From: Candidatus Nanohalarchaeota archaeon
GTDB taxonomy: Archaea > Nanohalarchaeota > Nanosalinia > Nanosalinales > Nanosalinaceae
DNA: 64,000 nt
NCBI GenBank assembly: GCA_022729235.1
Contig: JALDAJ010000001.1
Coordinates: 948,442 to 1,012,441, forward strand
Direction: 5' to 3'
The stretch's first letter is position 1. Each line of letters begins with the position of its first letter. Shown in pieces: positions 35,026 through 43,727 of the stretch. A program made the position numbers and the translations under genes. The notes beneath the pieces were generated by a model. The model was given only the letters and a program-made list of their open reading frames with translations. It was not told where the DNA came from and ran no database searches.

Positions 35026-35778
35026 ATCAGAGAGTTTTCAGAGCAGGCTTCCCACTCGGGGGAGCTTCCGCAGGACATTATAGAAAATCTTCCGGTAGAG
35101 GATCTGCTGGAACTGGACGTGGAGAGAAACGTGGACACGGAGCTGGTCGATGACCACTACTTCCCTGACTACGTAGATTTCTTGAACTCCGCGACACCGG
35201 GTTACACGGTTCACAACGGTTCGGAAGTAGTGATGGCGGAGATCATCAATATAGCTGAGGACTATGTTGATATGATGCCTGGTCTTCTAGTTGATGTCAA
35301 GAATATGGGTGATGAAGACATCACGGCTCCCGGCGGAAGAGAGCCTTACCTGGTCAACGTTAACGTTAGAGAATATAACTACGGCGATCTTGACTACATC
35401 GGCTGGTCGTTCTTCGACAGCCTGAACAGTATACTGTTCGACTGGGATACTCTCTGGGGTATAAGAGGGAAATCCGGCACCACCATCGAGAACAGGTTCG
35501 AGCGCGGGGTTGATGGAACGCTTGACGATGACGCGCAGAGAGAGTATATATCACACGTCGACCGGATAATCGAGGAGGCGAAGAACCAGTTCTACCCTGC
35601 AAGAGCTGATGTTATACGGGAGGATATGATGCCTAGCGACGACCCAGAGAGCTACCAGCACACCTACCCGCCGGAAGTCGTTGACCTGGTCTTTGAAAAC
35701 GCCGATCTACAGTTCAAGTTCGAGCGGGCGGCTCACAGTATCGCGGACAGGTTCGGTGAGTACCTGGACAGGCTATAG
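35026..35778 (+). CDS. protein of unknown function with probable ATC start
   Basis: The frame is open from just after a TGA at 35017. The first GTG is at 35119 (219 residues), but the 31 codons before it read as a normal helical sequence (REFSEQASHSGELPQDIIEN, then LPVEDLLELD). The only start-like codon behind the strong GGGGGTGA (35012-35019) is an ATC at 35026, 6 nt downstream, giving 250 residues. The protein is acidic and soluble, with GREPYLVNVNVREYNYGD in the middle and a helical tail; no family is recognised. Confidence 0.55.
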   Translation: MREFSEQASHSGELPQDIIENLPVEDLLELDVERNVDTELVDDHYFPDYVDFLNSATPGYTVHNGSEVVMAEIINIAEDYVDMMPGLLVDVKNMGDEDITAPGGREPYLVNVNVREYNYGDLDYIGWSFFDSLNSILFDWDTLWGIRGKSGTTIENRFERGVDGTLDDDAQREYISHVDRIIEEAKNQFYPARADVIREDMMPSDDPESYQHTYPPEVVDLVFENADLQFKFERAAHSIADRFGEYLDRL

Positions 35779-35784
35779 ACACGG

Positions 35785-36132
35785 TCAAGCCACCAGTGCG
35801 TGCCTGTATTCGTCAGGCTCGTACTCTTCAGGTTCGTATAGAGGTCCCTGCCACGGATCATCAAGTTTTTCTCCAGGTGCCGGGTCGATTTCGAAGATGT
35901 TCCTCGGCTCCAGTTCGAGGTCTCCCTCTTTAGGTGGGCGGCGGAAGCCGGGCGCCACGTCCTCTATTAGTTCTTCGATTCCTCTCTCCGTGCGCTCGTC
36001 CAGCAGAGAAAAGACCTGTTCCTCCTCTTCCTCCAGGAGATCTGTGTCCTCCTGCTCTAGCATCTCTTCTATCGCATCCTGGTGTTCCTTGCTTATCCTA
36101 TCTTCGAGCCCTCGAAAGTTCATTCCCAGCAT
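35785..36132 (-). CDS. small acidic protein of unknown function
   Basis: A 115-residue protein with an acidic helical N-terminal half (EEMLEQEDTDLLEEEEEQVF) and a Pro-rich C-terminal half (GFRRPPKEGD, then DPAPGEKLDDPWQG). It converges with the preceding gene with 6 nt between stop codons. A start at the second Met (four codons in) is equally likely. No family is recognised. Confidence 0.55.
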   Translation of the reverse strand: MLGMNFRGLEDRISKEHQDAIEEMLEQEDTDLLEEEEEQVFSLLDERTERGIEELIEDVAPGFRRPPKEGDLELEPRNIFEIDPAPGEKLDDPWQGPLYEPEEYEPDEYRHALVA

Positions 36133-36286
36133 GTAGGGTCCTAGTGGCGTGAGGGTTCAAATGTTGGTATCTGATGTAGTGTACATAAGCAGGAAAAATT
36201 ACAGATTTTTCGATTATAAGTAAGTCACTGCCTGAGAAGACATATATACAACAGATTAATATTAGTAAAAAGTAACAACGTCTTTG

Positions 36287-37075
36287 ATGGCTGTCTCCAG
36301 CGAACATGGTGAAACTGATACACGCATCCTGAGTTTTGATGCCGGTGTCTACGTTGAACAGGATTCTCCTGGTACACTCGATACCCTCTTGAACAGAGCT
36401 AGGTTCTACGCCGAACGCTTCAACAGTATACAGGCTATAATGGAGAGAGCGGAGACTGAGTACAGGGTCATCGCGTCCAACGAGGAGTGGAGCGAGGTCT
36501 ACGGGCGTAACTCGGGAGAGTACGAGGAGGATAACCGGCAGGCGGAGAGGTCACTTGAAGAGTTCGAAAAACTGCTGGAGGACGAAATCGAACTTATCGA
36601 GCATTACGCTTCCTGGAGTGACGGTCCGAAGGATGCATTACACGAGGGCTTGATTACCTACGCAGGGGTGCATGTCGCGACCGTGAATGAAAACCACTAC
36701 CTTGACTACGAGGACGAGATAGACTTCCGGAACGTATCCGAGCTCCGCGCGTTCTCCGAGGGGAGCCTGATGAGAAATCCTTCTGATTATCCTCTCCAGG
36801 GAATGGTGGAGAGCTTTGATGAGGAGAAAGGGACTATCCACATGGTAATGGATACAGACAACCTCTACGGTTTGCTGGAGAGGTTCCTTGACGGCGACAG
36901 CCTCTTCGAGATGCTGGATGACACTACCATTGCAGAGGAGGAAAAGGATAAAGTGAGGATAGAACACGAGGCTTATGAGAGCGAGTTACCGGCGATATAC
37001 GTGCGTAACCGTTTAAACGTGGACAGCGAGTTCGGCACCAATCACTGGGACAACGACCCGCGTTACATACACTAG
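36287..37075 (+). CDS. protein of unknown function
   Basis: A 262-residue acidic protein. The first half is mainly helical (LDTLLNRARFYAERFNSIQ, then ERSLEEFEKLLEDEIELIEH); the second half contains VHVATVNENHYLDYEDE and TIHMVMDTDNLYGLLE. No signal peptide or known motif is seen. A TATA-like acatatatac lies about 45 bp upstream of the ATG at 36287. It may form a run with the nuclease gene that starts 63 bp downstream. Confidence 0.65.
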   Translation: MAVSSEHGETDTRILSFDAGVYVEQDSPGTLDTLLNRARFYAERFNSIQAIMERAETEYRVIASNEEWSEVYGRNSGEYEEDNRQAERSLEEFEKLLEDEIELIEHYASWSDGPKDALHEGLITYAGVHVATVNENHYLDYEDEIDFRNVSELRAFSEGSLMRNPSDYPLQGMVESFDEEKGTIHMVMDTDNLYGLLERFLDGDSLFEMLDDTTIAEEEKDKVRIEHEAYESELPAIYVRNRLNVDSEFGTNHWDNDPRYIH

Positions 37076-37138
37076 TTACCGGAACTCCCAGACTTCTGCG
37101 GGGAAGTTTGATAAATAGAGTAGAGAAATCCGCGGTTT

Positions 37139-37810
37139 ATGAGCTACAAGTTATCGCCGTCGCGGATCAACCTGTTCTTCGAGTGCAAAAGGTGTTTCTG
37201 GCTGAGGGTTAACGAGAAAGTGAAGAGACCGAGCGGTCCGTTCCCGTCACTACCCAGCGGGATGGACCGGGAGATAAAGGAGCACTTCGACCGTTTCCGC
37301 AGTAATGGCGGGACGCCCCCGGAACTTGAAGAGGCGGATATCGATGCAGAGCCCCTGGAAGATAAAGAGTTCCTGGAGAAGGCGCGGTCGTGGAGGTCGG
37401 AGCCGAAATGGAAGGATCCGGAGACCGGCGCCGTACTGAGAGGCGGGGTCGACGACCTGTTGAGAAGTGAGTCTGGCGATATCATAGTGATGGACTACAA
37501 GACCCGGGGCTACCCGCCGAAGCAGGATAACGGTGCGCCCGACTACTACAGGAGACAGGTCAACCTGTACAACTTGATACTCCGGGAGAACGGTTACGGT
37601 ACCGAGGACTTCGGGCTTATACTTTACTACTATCCCGACCGCGTGTTAGAAAACGGCGACTTCGTGTTCCACCGCGAATTAAGACGGGTAGAAGTGGACA
37701 TTGAGAGGTCGAAAGGACTGGTCAGGAATGCAGTAGGAGTCCTTGACGGTGACATCCCGCCCCACAGTGGAGATTGCGATTTCTGTGGTTGGAACGCGGC
37801 AGGGCGCTAG
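37139..37810 (+). CDS. PD-(D/E)XK nuclease with predicted Fe-S cluster (Cas4/RecB-like)
   Basis: A 223-residue nuclease. The catalytic core shows RGGVDDLLR (101-109) and IIVMDYKTRGY (115-125), with Asp105, Asp119 and Lys121 as metal-site residues. Four Cys at 16, 19, 213 and 216 (ECKRC and CDFC) bracket the core as in Cas4 and AddB, where they hold a 4Fe-4S cluster. There are no cas genes or repeats nearby, so a repair or mobile-element role is as likely as a CRISPR one. The next gene begins 50 bp downstream on the same strand. Confidence 0.85.
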   Translation: MSYKLSPSRINLFFECKRCFWLRVNEKVKRPSGPFPSLPSGMDREIKEHFDRFRSNGGTPPELEEADIDAEPLEDKEFLEKARSWRSEPKWKDPETGAVLRGGVDDLLRSESGDIIVMDYKTRGYPPKQDNGAPDYYRRQVNLYNLILRENGYGTEDFGLILYYYPDRVLENGDFVFHRELRRVEVDIERSKGLVRNAVGVLDGDIPPHSGDCDFCGWNAAGR

Positions 37811-37860
37811 AACAGACACGAGATTTTTATCTGTTTTCTAGTAACAACACATGTGGTATA

Positions 37861-39216
37861 GTGGATAGGTTTGTCATAGAACTCGATCAGGAGGAGAAAG
37901 AGGAACTCTTCGAACTTGCGAGCTTTCACTTTACACGGCAGAAAGACCTCCTGGAAGCGATAGATCTAGATAGGACGGTCCTTACTGAGCATCTTGAAGG
38001 CGACCTGGAAGCCATAGGCATTGACACTTTTGACAGATTACTGGGAATCGTCAATCGCTCAGCGCCCCGGTTCCCGCTTGACAACTCTGAAACCTACGTG
38101 GAAGATACTCTGAAACATCAGGGAGAGAAGAGGGTTAAGCTAGATGATGAGTTCCAGAGGTTCCTGTTCGAGCCCTACACGATAGCGGAGCTCGAAGATA
38201 TCACGGGAAAATCAGAGCAGACCCTGATAAAGTACCGGAACAACACCGCAAAGACTGTCCCGCGCGAGAGCTATGAGGAACTACTAGAGGATACCATAGA
38301 ACATTATAAAACAGTGATTAATCCCTCAGGAGATATCCATTTCAGGGGACCCCATAACAACAGTTTCTGTGGAGAAGAGGATTCCTTTCTTGTGGATGGT
38401 GGACCGTTCGAAGTACAGACTATCAAACAGGTGAGAGAGTACCTGAGAGAGATAGAGGACGAATCACCTTACCACTTCGGGATTCTTAAGAGTAAGTACG
38501 AGCACTTTGAAAGTGCCATAGAGAGGTTGGAAGAAGGAAAATCATATATAAAAGCCAGAGATAAATCTGAGGGGAAATTCTTCAGAGCTCTATCAGAACT
38601 TGGTCTAACGGAGAGATGGGGAGGTAAAGAATCTCCTTGGATGATGATCACAGAACCATATGTCTATGAAGTTGTGAAGAAGGAAGTTGAGGAGTTCATA
38701 GACGAGGAGGAAAACAGCTTTATCACCTACACAGTAGAAGAGCTACGTCAGACCGTCCAAGAGGCTTCAAAAGAAAGTGGCGATTCTCTGACCCGCGAAG
38801 GTTTTGACGAATGGGTCGATGAACAAGATGAAGATTATCCTAAGAGCCGCACAGTCAATGACAAACTCGGATGGCGCAATGCGCTCCAGGAAATAGGACA
38901 GAAACCTTCTATAAGAGAATATGACCGCGATATTATCATCGATCAGTTGCTAGAGAAGACACAAGAGCTAGGCTACGTCCCAACCATGACCGAGATCGAT
39001 GAGGATTCCGAGATGTTCTCTAGAAGCACGATGAAAAGTCACGACTTCGACAGCTACGATGACCTCCTGGAAGAGGCCGGCCTCTACACCAGAAAGAAGG
39101 TTGAAGAAAAGGTAGAGCCGTATGAAGAAATCGTAGAGGAGAGTATTGAGGACGATCCTTACTTTGTATCCCAGAGAGACAGCTCTCCACAGAAAGCCAC
39201 TGTGTCATCTGAATAA
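37861..39216 (+). CDS. protein with homing-endonuclease-associated repeat
   Basis: A 451-residue protein with GTG start at 37861; an in-frame ATG at 37774 would overlap the nuclease gene. Near the C-terminus, YDRDIIIDQLLEKTQELGYV then PTMTEIDEDSEMFSRSTM and FDSYDDLLEEAGL match the pattern of the HNH/homing-endonuclease-associated DNA-binding repeat common in haloarchaea. An earlier segment (EDYPKSRTVNDKLGWRNALQ) looks like a second, diverged copy. The N-terminal region includes TIAELEDITGKSEQTLIKYR, a possible HTH. No nuclease active site is seen, so DNA binding is the likely role. It may work with the PD-(D/E)XK nuclease upstream. Confidence 0.65.
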   Translation: MDRFVIELDQEEKEELFELASFHFTRQKDLLEAIDLDRTVLTEHLEGDLEAIGIDTFDRLLGIVNRSAPRFPLDNSETYVEDTLKHQGEKRVKLDDEFQRFLFEPYTIAELEDITGKSEQTLIKYRNNTAKTVPRESYEELLEDTIEHYKTVINPSGDIHFRGPHNNSFCGEEDSFLVDGGPFEVQTIKQVREYLREIEDESPYHFGILKSKYEHFESAIERLEEGKSYIKARDKSEGKFFRALSELGLTERWGGKESPWMMITEPYVYEVVKKEVEEFIDEEENSFITYTVEELRQTVQEASKESGDSLTREGFDEWVDEQDEDYPKSRTVNDKLGWRNALQEIGQKPSIREYDRDIIIDQLLEKTQELGYVPTMTEIDEDSEMFSRSTMKSHDFDSYDDLLEEAGLYTRKKVEEKVEPYEEIVEESIEDDPYFVSQRDSSPQKATVSSE

Positions 39217-39218
39217 CG

Positions 39219-39359
39219 CTAGTCCCTGGTTACAGGCGTGAAAACAGTATGGTTGCATTCCGGGCAGGAGCTTCTGTTGCCGCGGAACTCGTTGCCGCAG
39301 TTGTTGCACCTGTACTTCCTGCCCAGTATCTTCTCCTTGAGCCAGTCGGCTATGCCCAT
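39219..39359 (-). CDS. 46-residue zinc-ribbon protein
   Basis: A short protein, MGIADWLKEKILGRKY followed by a four-Cys zinc ribbon (Cys18, 21, 32, 35: CNNCGNEF and CPECNHT). It begins at ATG 39359 and ends 3 nt beyond the convergent repeat-protein stop. The composition and single ribbon look like the small regulatory zinc proteins common in halophilic archaea. It lies downstream of the phosphoribosyltransferase on the same strand, with a 24-bp gap. Confidence 0.7.
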   Translation of the reverse strand: MGIADWLKEKILGRKYRCNNCGNEFRGNRSSCPECNHTVFTPVTRD

Positions 39360-39383
39360 GTAACTGGTTTGGATTTCCCAGAT

Positions 39384-40025
39384 TTAAGTCATGGAGGCAT
39401 CAGATACAAACCGGTCCTGCACCTGCAGTTCTTCCTGGCTTCTCAGTATACCGTAGTAGCTGTCCACTGAGTCCAGGAACCTGACCCGCTCCAGGAATAC
39501 CGATTTGTCAACGAGCGGTTCAAGTTTATCCTGTGCGTAGCTGGAGATAACCGGTGTTGCGAGCGTTACTTCTTCCGGCGCTGCCTTTATGACCTGTCCG
39601 ATGCACGCCGACATTTTGAGTCCTGAAGATACGCCGTCGTCTACTACGACGACTTTTTTACCTTTCAGGCGTGGACGACCAGTCTTACCACGGTATTTTT
39701 CCAGCCTCTCCCTGACTCTTCCAAGTTCTTTATCTATCTCCTGAGAAAGGTATTCCTCAGTCACCATAAGCTCGTCTATGAGCTGGTCCTTGAGCCAGAT
39801 AGTTCTGTCGTTCGAGACCGCCCCCATCGGTATCTCAGGTTCTCCCGGCGCGGATACTTTACCTGCGAGCACCATGTCGATAGGCACGTTCAGCCTTCTT
39901 GAAACATAGTCTCCTACCGGTATACCTCTCTTCGAGACCACGATGACCACGTCAGGTTTGATATTTTCGCTCTCTATTTTTTGTGCAAGTTTTTCCCCTG
40001 CCCCCATTCTGTCTTTGAACATCAT
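39384..40025 (-). CDS. phosphoribosyltransferase-family protein
   Basis: A 213-residue type I PRTase-like protein. VVVVDDGVSSGLKMSA (about 127-142) is the PRPP-binding loop, and IVVSKRGIPVGDYVSRRL is the upstream segment where Lys/Arg normally contact pyrophosphate. The long middle (KELGRVRERLEKYRGKTGRP) resembles stand-alone archaeal PRTase-like proteins rather than nucleotide-salvage enzymes. The substrate is unknown. Confidence 0.8.
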   Translation of the reverse strand: MMFKDRMGAGEKLAQKIESENIKPDVVIVVSKRGIPVGDYVSRRLNVPIDMVLAGKVSAPGEPEIPMGAVSNDRTIWLKDQLIDELMVTEEYLSQEIDKELGRVRERLEKYRGKTGRPRLKGKKVVVVDDGVSSGLKMSACIGQVIKAAPEEVTLATPVISSYAQDKLEPLVDKSVFLERVRFLDSVDSYYGILRSQEELQVQDRFVSDASMT

Positions 40026-40211
40026 CGGTATCCATTTCTAATCTCTCTGAAGTTTAAATGGGGTATTACAAGCCTAAACATGTTATAAAATGAATACAAC
40101 AGTCTGGAGAAGCAAATATTCAAAAGACGATATATGTACATGATTTAACCCTTTTTGAACCTGTTAGAAAATAAAATAAAGTATTAAAATACGTGTAATA
40201 GACTTTGACCG

Positions 40212-40316
40212 CTAGAACCTGGCGACAGCTATAGGATCGATCCGGACTGCCCGTCTTTCAGCCTCAAGCATACTCGCCTGCAGTTCGATCTCAAAATCCT
40301 TGAAGTTAGGACTCAT
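40212..40316 (-). CDS. possible 34-residue peptide
   Basis: An ATG at 40316 behind a good GAGGTG ribosome-binding site encodes MSPNFKDFEIELQASMLEAE and stops at 40212. No family is recognised. If it is not real, the stretch 40026-40482 holds only AT-rich promoter-like sequence: I see no RNA gene there, only a possible TATA element near 40420 (tatattataaacc). Confidence 0.4.
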   Translation of the reverse strand: MSPNFKDFEIELQASMLEAERRAVRIDPIAVARF

Positions 40317-40482
40317 TTGTTACACCTCATTGATCTCTCAGTTTTTCCGGAGTTTTCAGACATCATCCGCTATTCTTAGTTTAATTGGAAGCGTATAATA
40401 GGATTATTTCCCAAGAAAATATATTATAAACCACTACAATAAATTTAGAGTGTTCCTAGGGAGTAAAAACCCCCTAGACACA

Positions 40483-40764
40483 CTAATAATCTATTTCTCT
40501 CCCTTCGAAACAGTTCAAAAGCTCTATAAAGTTGTCCGCGTATTTTTCTCCCTTCGGAGTCAGGCTTAGAAGCTTTTTCCTCCCTGCTTTCTCGGTTTCG
40601 ATGAGGCTTGCGTCCTCCATCTCCGATAATATTTTCACGGTATGGGCATAGGTAGTATCGATTTTCTTCGAAACCTTTGTCCCATATGTCTCTCCACGGT
40701 CCTGGCGTATGACCACGAGAGCCATAACAGGTTTCTCATTAAGGAAAAACGATTTTTCATTCAT
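40483..40764 (-). CDS. winged-helix transcriptional regulator
   Basis: A 93-residue winged helix: PVMALVVIRQDRGETYGTKV is helix 1-2, TTYAHTVKILSEMEDASLIE the recognition helix region and ETEKAGRKKLLSLTPKGEKY the wing, as in MarR/PadR-like archaeal proteins. It lies 13 bp downstream of the phosphoribosyltransferase-like gene on the same strand, so the two are almost certainly one transcript. Confidence 0.8.
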   Translation of the reverse strand: MNEKSFFLNEKPVMALVVIRQDRGETYGTKVSKKIDTTYAHTVKILSEMEDASLIETEKAGRKKLLSLTPKGEKYADNFIELLNCFEGREIDY

Positions 40765-40777
40765 GATTTTTCACCTC

Positions 40778-41437
40778 CTACGTGTTGTTGTTAGGATTTT
40801 TTCCATAGTTGTTGATGATTTCAGTTGCAGCAGTGTTCCCTTCCAGTTCCTGGTCGTTCTTCTTTCCTTCAAGACCTAGTCCCAGGCACACACAGGCCAC
40901 CTTGTTGGCACCAGCCCTGTAGAGTTCCTGGACTGCGTGCATCATTGAGGTCCCTGATAGCGTGATGTTGTCAGCCACTATCACATTCTTGCCTTCCACA
41001 TCACCAGTGATGTCTATCGAGTCCTCAAGATTCAACACCTTCTTTCTAACAGAGTTGATCTCATGGTTCTCCTCGATGTTCCTGTTCCTGAATATCACCT
41101 GGTCGTAGTCTATACTGCTGCCGTCAATCACTTCCTCGAACAGCTTCCTGAGATTCGTATTGACTTCTCCCTCGGTGCTGGTCGGGTACAGCGTGAGGAT
41201 GTCCCAGTTCTCACTGTCCTCCTCGAAGAGATGTTCGAAGAGATACTCCATCGAGCCTCTGAACTCTGCTCTTATATCCTCGTCGCCGTAGACGTAGAAC
41301 CATATGAGTTTGCGGGAGAAATCATCTTCCCCCTTGGAGTCCCTGTCATAGTAGTCAATCCCGAACACGTGGGCCTCCCGGTCATAGTGCTCGGATTCTG
41401 TTGGGCGGTACAGTATACTATCAATCATGAATATCAA
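40778..41437 (-). CDS. phosphoribosyltransferase-like protein
   Basis: A 219-residue protein. Its C-terminal half has a PRTase-like core, ending with NVIVADNITLSGTSMMHAVQ, in which the acidic pair and the GTS loop of the PRPP site are partly kept (ADN instead of DD). WDILTLYPTSTEGEVNTNL resembles the ComF-like segment that precedes the core. The first 70 residues are unique. It is co-transcribed with the winged-helix gene, a pairing that suggests a nucleotide- or DNA-damage-linked switch, but this is inference. The start may be the second Met, three codons in. Confidence 0.65.
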   Translation of the reverse strand: MIFMIDSILYRPTESEHYDREAHVFGIDYYDRDSKGEDDFSRKLIWFYVYGDEDIRAEFRGSMEYLFEHLFEEDSENWDILTLYPTSTEGEVNTNLRKLFEEVIDGSSIDYDQVIFRNRNIEENHEINSVRKKVLNLEDSIDITGDVEGKNVIVADNITLSGTSMMHAVQELYRAGANKVACVCLGLGLEGKKNDQELEGNTAATEIINNYGKNPNNNT

Positions 41438-41562
41438 CGCATTACTCTAATTCCCTACGCTGTACTTTTAACCATGTATATAGCAGACCACATATGTGAT
41501 ATTCATAGGTATCCTAGAGAAGGCGCTGCACCCTAGTTTTCTCATCGCCCTCCAGGGAGATT

Positions 41563-41578
41563 TTTTCTTTAAAGAAAA
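41563..41578. promoter_or_regulatory. 16-bp perfect palindrome
   Basis: TTTTCTTTAAAGAAAA lies in the 216-bp region between the divergent phosphoribosyltransferase-like unit and the 3' end of the acidic gene at 41654. It could be an operator or a terminator; nothing else is visible in that region. Confidence 0.35.
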
Positions 41579-41653
41579 GCTTGATACGTCGCTTATAACC
41601 TGTCTAAAAGCGATAAAGGTATAGAACATTATGGCTCTCACCTACATCTTAAT

Positions 41654-42553
41654 CTAGATCGAATCGAGAGATATATCTGCAGCGAGTTCGTGACCGCCTC
41701 CGCCCCCAAATTCACCGTTATCATCTATTTCGTGATATCCACCGCATCCACCGCATTTCGCATACACGTCTCCATCATCACCAACTATCGTGTCGGGCTC
41801 TCCCGCGCCAGCCATATCATCCTGGTAACCTCCTTCACCATCTATCTCGGGTGCACGTAGCTCGACTGTTTCCTCGTCCATGTAGTCGTCTGCTGGCTCA
41901 AGTTCGCCACCGAACGTATCCGTGTCTGAAACAACTTCTCCCGATTCTTCGGCATGCTCTGCATAAGACTCTTCCATCCCGCTTTGATCATATACATCCA
42001 TATCCCCTGACTCGCCAGGTTCTAGTAAATCATCGTATCCCTCTCCGCCAAAGACATCTACTGTTCCCACTCCTGTCTCCGCCGTAAGTTCTTCGTAAGC
42101 TCCTGCAAGATCATCACCGTACTCATCGACTAATTCCTCAGCCGCGTACGATCCGTCTTCAAGCCCTTCAAGAAGTGCGTATGCTCCTTCCTGAGTTATA
42201 TTTAGAGAGTCATAGACCTCCTCATCGACTTCCCCCTCTGCTATAGACTCCAGTATATCCTTCAGTTCTTCCTCGCTTTCAACGTCCCCTATCTCAATTT
42301 CTCCTAGCTCATCCGATGTATTGCTCTCGTCATCAGAATCCTCTTCATCCTCACTTTCAAAACTAAACTGACCTTCTTTACCATCCTTTTTTATCCTCTC
42401 CAGCAGCTCTTCCAGCTCTTCCTTACTAAACTCCTCGTCATCCAAATCCTCGAGATCCAGCTCTTCTAGCTCTTCTTCTATACCCATCAGTTCTTCCGAG
42501 GGCTCAAGAGACAAATCCTGGAAATTGTTAATAATTTGTGCGACCTCAGTCAT
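41654..42553 (-). CDS. highly acidic protein with C-terminal CGGCGGYH motif
   Basis: A 299-residue protein, one third Asp/Glu. Residues 15-90 are almost pure acidic helix or coil (EELEELDLEDLDDEEFSKEE), the middle is low-complexity, and the C-terminus has YAKCGGCGGYHEIDD followed by GGGGGHEL, a compact set of Cys and His that could bind a metal. No signal peptide. It lies 86 bp downstream of the His-rich gene with a probable own promoter (ATTAATAAATAA near 42575). No family is recognised; it appears related in style to the two upstream proteins. Confidence 0.7.
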   Translation of the reverse strand: MTEVAQIINNFQDLSLEPSEELMGIEEELEELDLEDLDDEEFSKEELEELLERIKKDGKEGQFSFESEDEEDSDDESNTSDELGEIEIGDVESEEELKDILESIAEGEVDEEVYDSLNITQEGAYALLEGLEDGSYAAEELVDEYGDDLAGAYEELTAETGVGTVDVFGGEGYDDLLEPGESGDMDVYDQSGMEESYAEHAEESGEVVSDTDTFGGELEPADDYMDEETVELRAPEIDGEGGYQDDMAGAGEPDTIVGDDGDVYAKCGGCGGYHEIDDNGEFGGGGGHELAADISLDSI

Positions 42554-42638
42554 TATTCGTTATTAAGAACCACATTATTTATTAATATAGCGGAGAGCCT
42601 GTTATTCTCCTTTATCCCGGTAAAATAGAAGGGAAATA

Positions 42639-43727
42639 TCAGCTGTAAGCCAGTTCCTTGCCTTCATGATCCGCCAGGAAACTCTGGTATTCCTGTTCGA
42701 GTTCTTCGTCAACATCGTACCTGAGCTCCTTTTCCTTCATACCTCCGTACGCCAGGAGCCCTACTCCAGCTCCTAACAACAGCCCTGCAGGACCTAACAA
42801 GCTGGCTCCCAATGTGTAGGTGAGCCCTCCTAGACCCATGATACCTGCCCCTGCCGCACCATGCTTTCTTCCGCCAGAAAGCAGCTCGCTCATATCTTCA
42901 AGATCGTATTCTTCCTCCAGGACTATTTCTTCTCCAGTGATTTCATCGATATCATCCTTTATCTGCTCATACTGCTTTGCCCCTATATCCTCTATACTCA
43001 GATCAAGGTATCCTATCTCGCCACCCTGTCCCGCCTGATGTTCGTGATCATGGTCGTGATCATGGTCGTGATCATGGTCGTGAGAACAGCCCTCATGATC
43101 ATGCGCATGGTCTCCGTGATCATGGTCGTGACTGCATTCGCCATGACCGTGTTCATGATCATCGTGACCATCCTCCGCATGTTCGTCGGCAGGCAGTTCT
43201 TCATCCTCTTCTAAATACTCCTCTGCAGGTTCTATGTCCACCTCCAGGCTTGGACTCTTGTATTTTGCCTCTCCATCACTATTTATCATGTGGAAGGAAA
43301 GCTCTGTTGACCCCGGCTCAACTCCCTTGAGTTCAAGCAGCTCCTCGTCTGGAAGCCACTCGGTTTCTATCATGTCCTCATCTCCTGAACTCAGATACCC
43401 TACTTCCTCGTAAGGTACCTCGGCATCATATTCCGAGGCGTATTCGCTCTCATCAAATCCTGGTACCGCCTGATCAAACCCCAATCTGATATCCCCATCG
43501 ACCTCCAGAGGCTTATCCGCCACAGGTCCGCTGTGCCAGTGATCTCCAGAGACCCCGCCTAGCTCATCTCCTTCTTCATCTAAAATCCTGAATGATGCGA
43601 CTCCGAATCCGTCCTCCTGTTCAAGAGAGTCTTCTCCTTCGAAAGAACTCGGGTCGTGGTCACATCCCCCGCCACGAGAACCAGACAACTCGAATTCATC
43701 CGGTGAAGGAGGTGCCGGAGCGCTCAT
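42639..43727 (-). CDS. His-Asp-rich metal-binding protein with C-terminal membrane hairpin
   Basis: A 362-residue acidic protein in four parts: an N-terminal GGGCDHD motif (about 20-26); a beta-rich region (about 45-175) with an Ig-like look (EPGSTELSFHMINSDGE); a His-rich linker (about 185-235) in which His-Asp pairs recur and two CSHDHDH units occur, a likely zinc or nickel sink; and a C-terminal Gly-rich hydrophobic stretch (about 290-335, GLGGLTYTLGASLLGPAGLL) resembling a glycine-zipper hairpin, followed by an acidic tail. The start overlaps the upstream stop by 4 nt (ATGA), so the two genes are coupled. Confidence 0.75.
   Translation of the reverse strand: MSAPAPPSPDEFELSGSRGGGCDHDPSSFEGEDSLEQEDGFGVASFRILDEEGDELGGVSGDHWHSGPVADKPLEVDGDIRLGFDQAVPGFDESEYASEYDAEVPYEEVGYLSSGDEDMIETEWLPDEELLELKGVEPGSTELSFHMINSDGEAKYKSPSLEVDIEPAEEYLEEDEELPADEHAEDGHDDHEHGHGECSHDHDHGDHAHDHEGCSHDHDHDHDHDHDHEHQAGQGGEIGYLDLSIEDIGAKQYEQIKDDIDEITGEEIVLEEEYDLEDMSELLSGGRKHGAAGAGIMGLGGLTYTLGASLLGPAGLLLGAGVGLLAYGGMKEKELRYDVDEELEQEYQSFLADHEGKELAYS
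43044..43085. repeat. 12-bp tandem repeat encoding His-Asp pairs
   Basis: The unit gatcatggtcgt is repeated about three times in tandem and partly again to about 43135. It is a coding repeat for alternating His and Asp in the gene at 42639, not a CRISPR array: there are no spacers. Confidence 0.6.

Noticed and set aside
37139-37810. Cas4 of a CRISPR system
   Set aside because: The fold and Cys pattern fit Cas4, but there are no other cas genes or repeat arrays in the window.
43044-43135. Short tandem repeats that could suggest a CRISPR array
   Set aside because: Units are 12 bp, directly adjacent without spacers, and encode His-Asp pairs in frame.
42861-43330. Two overlapping plus-strand open frames of 117 residues opposite the His-rich gene
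   Set aside because: They are products of the repeated gatcatggtcgt codons and of biased composition. The minus frame is longer, has a coupled start and clear domains.
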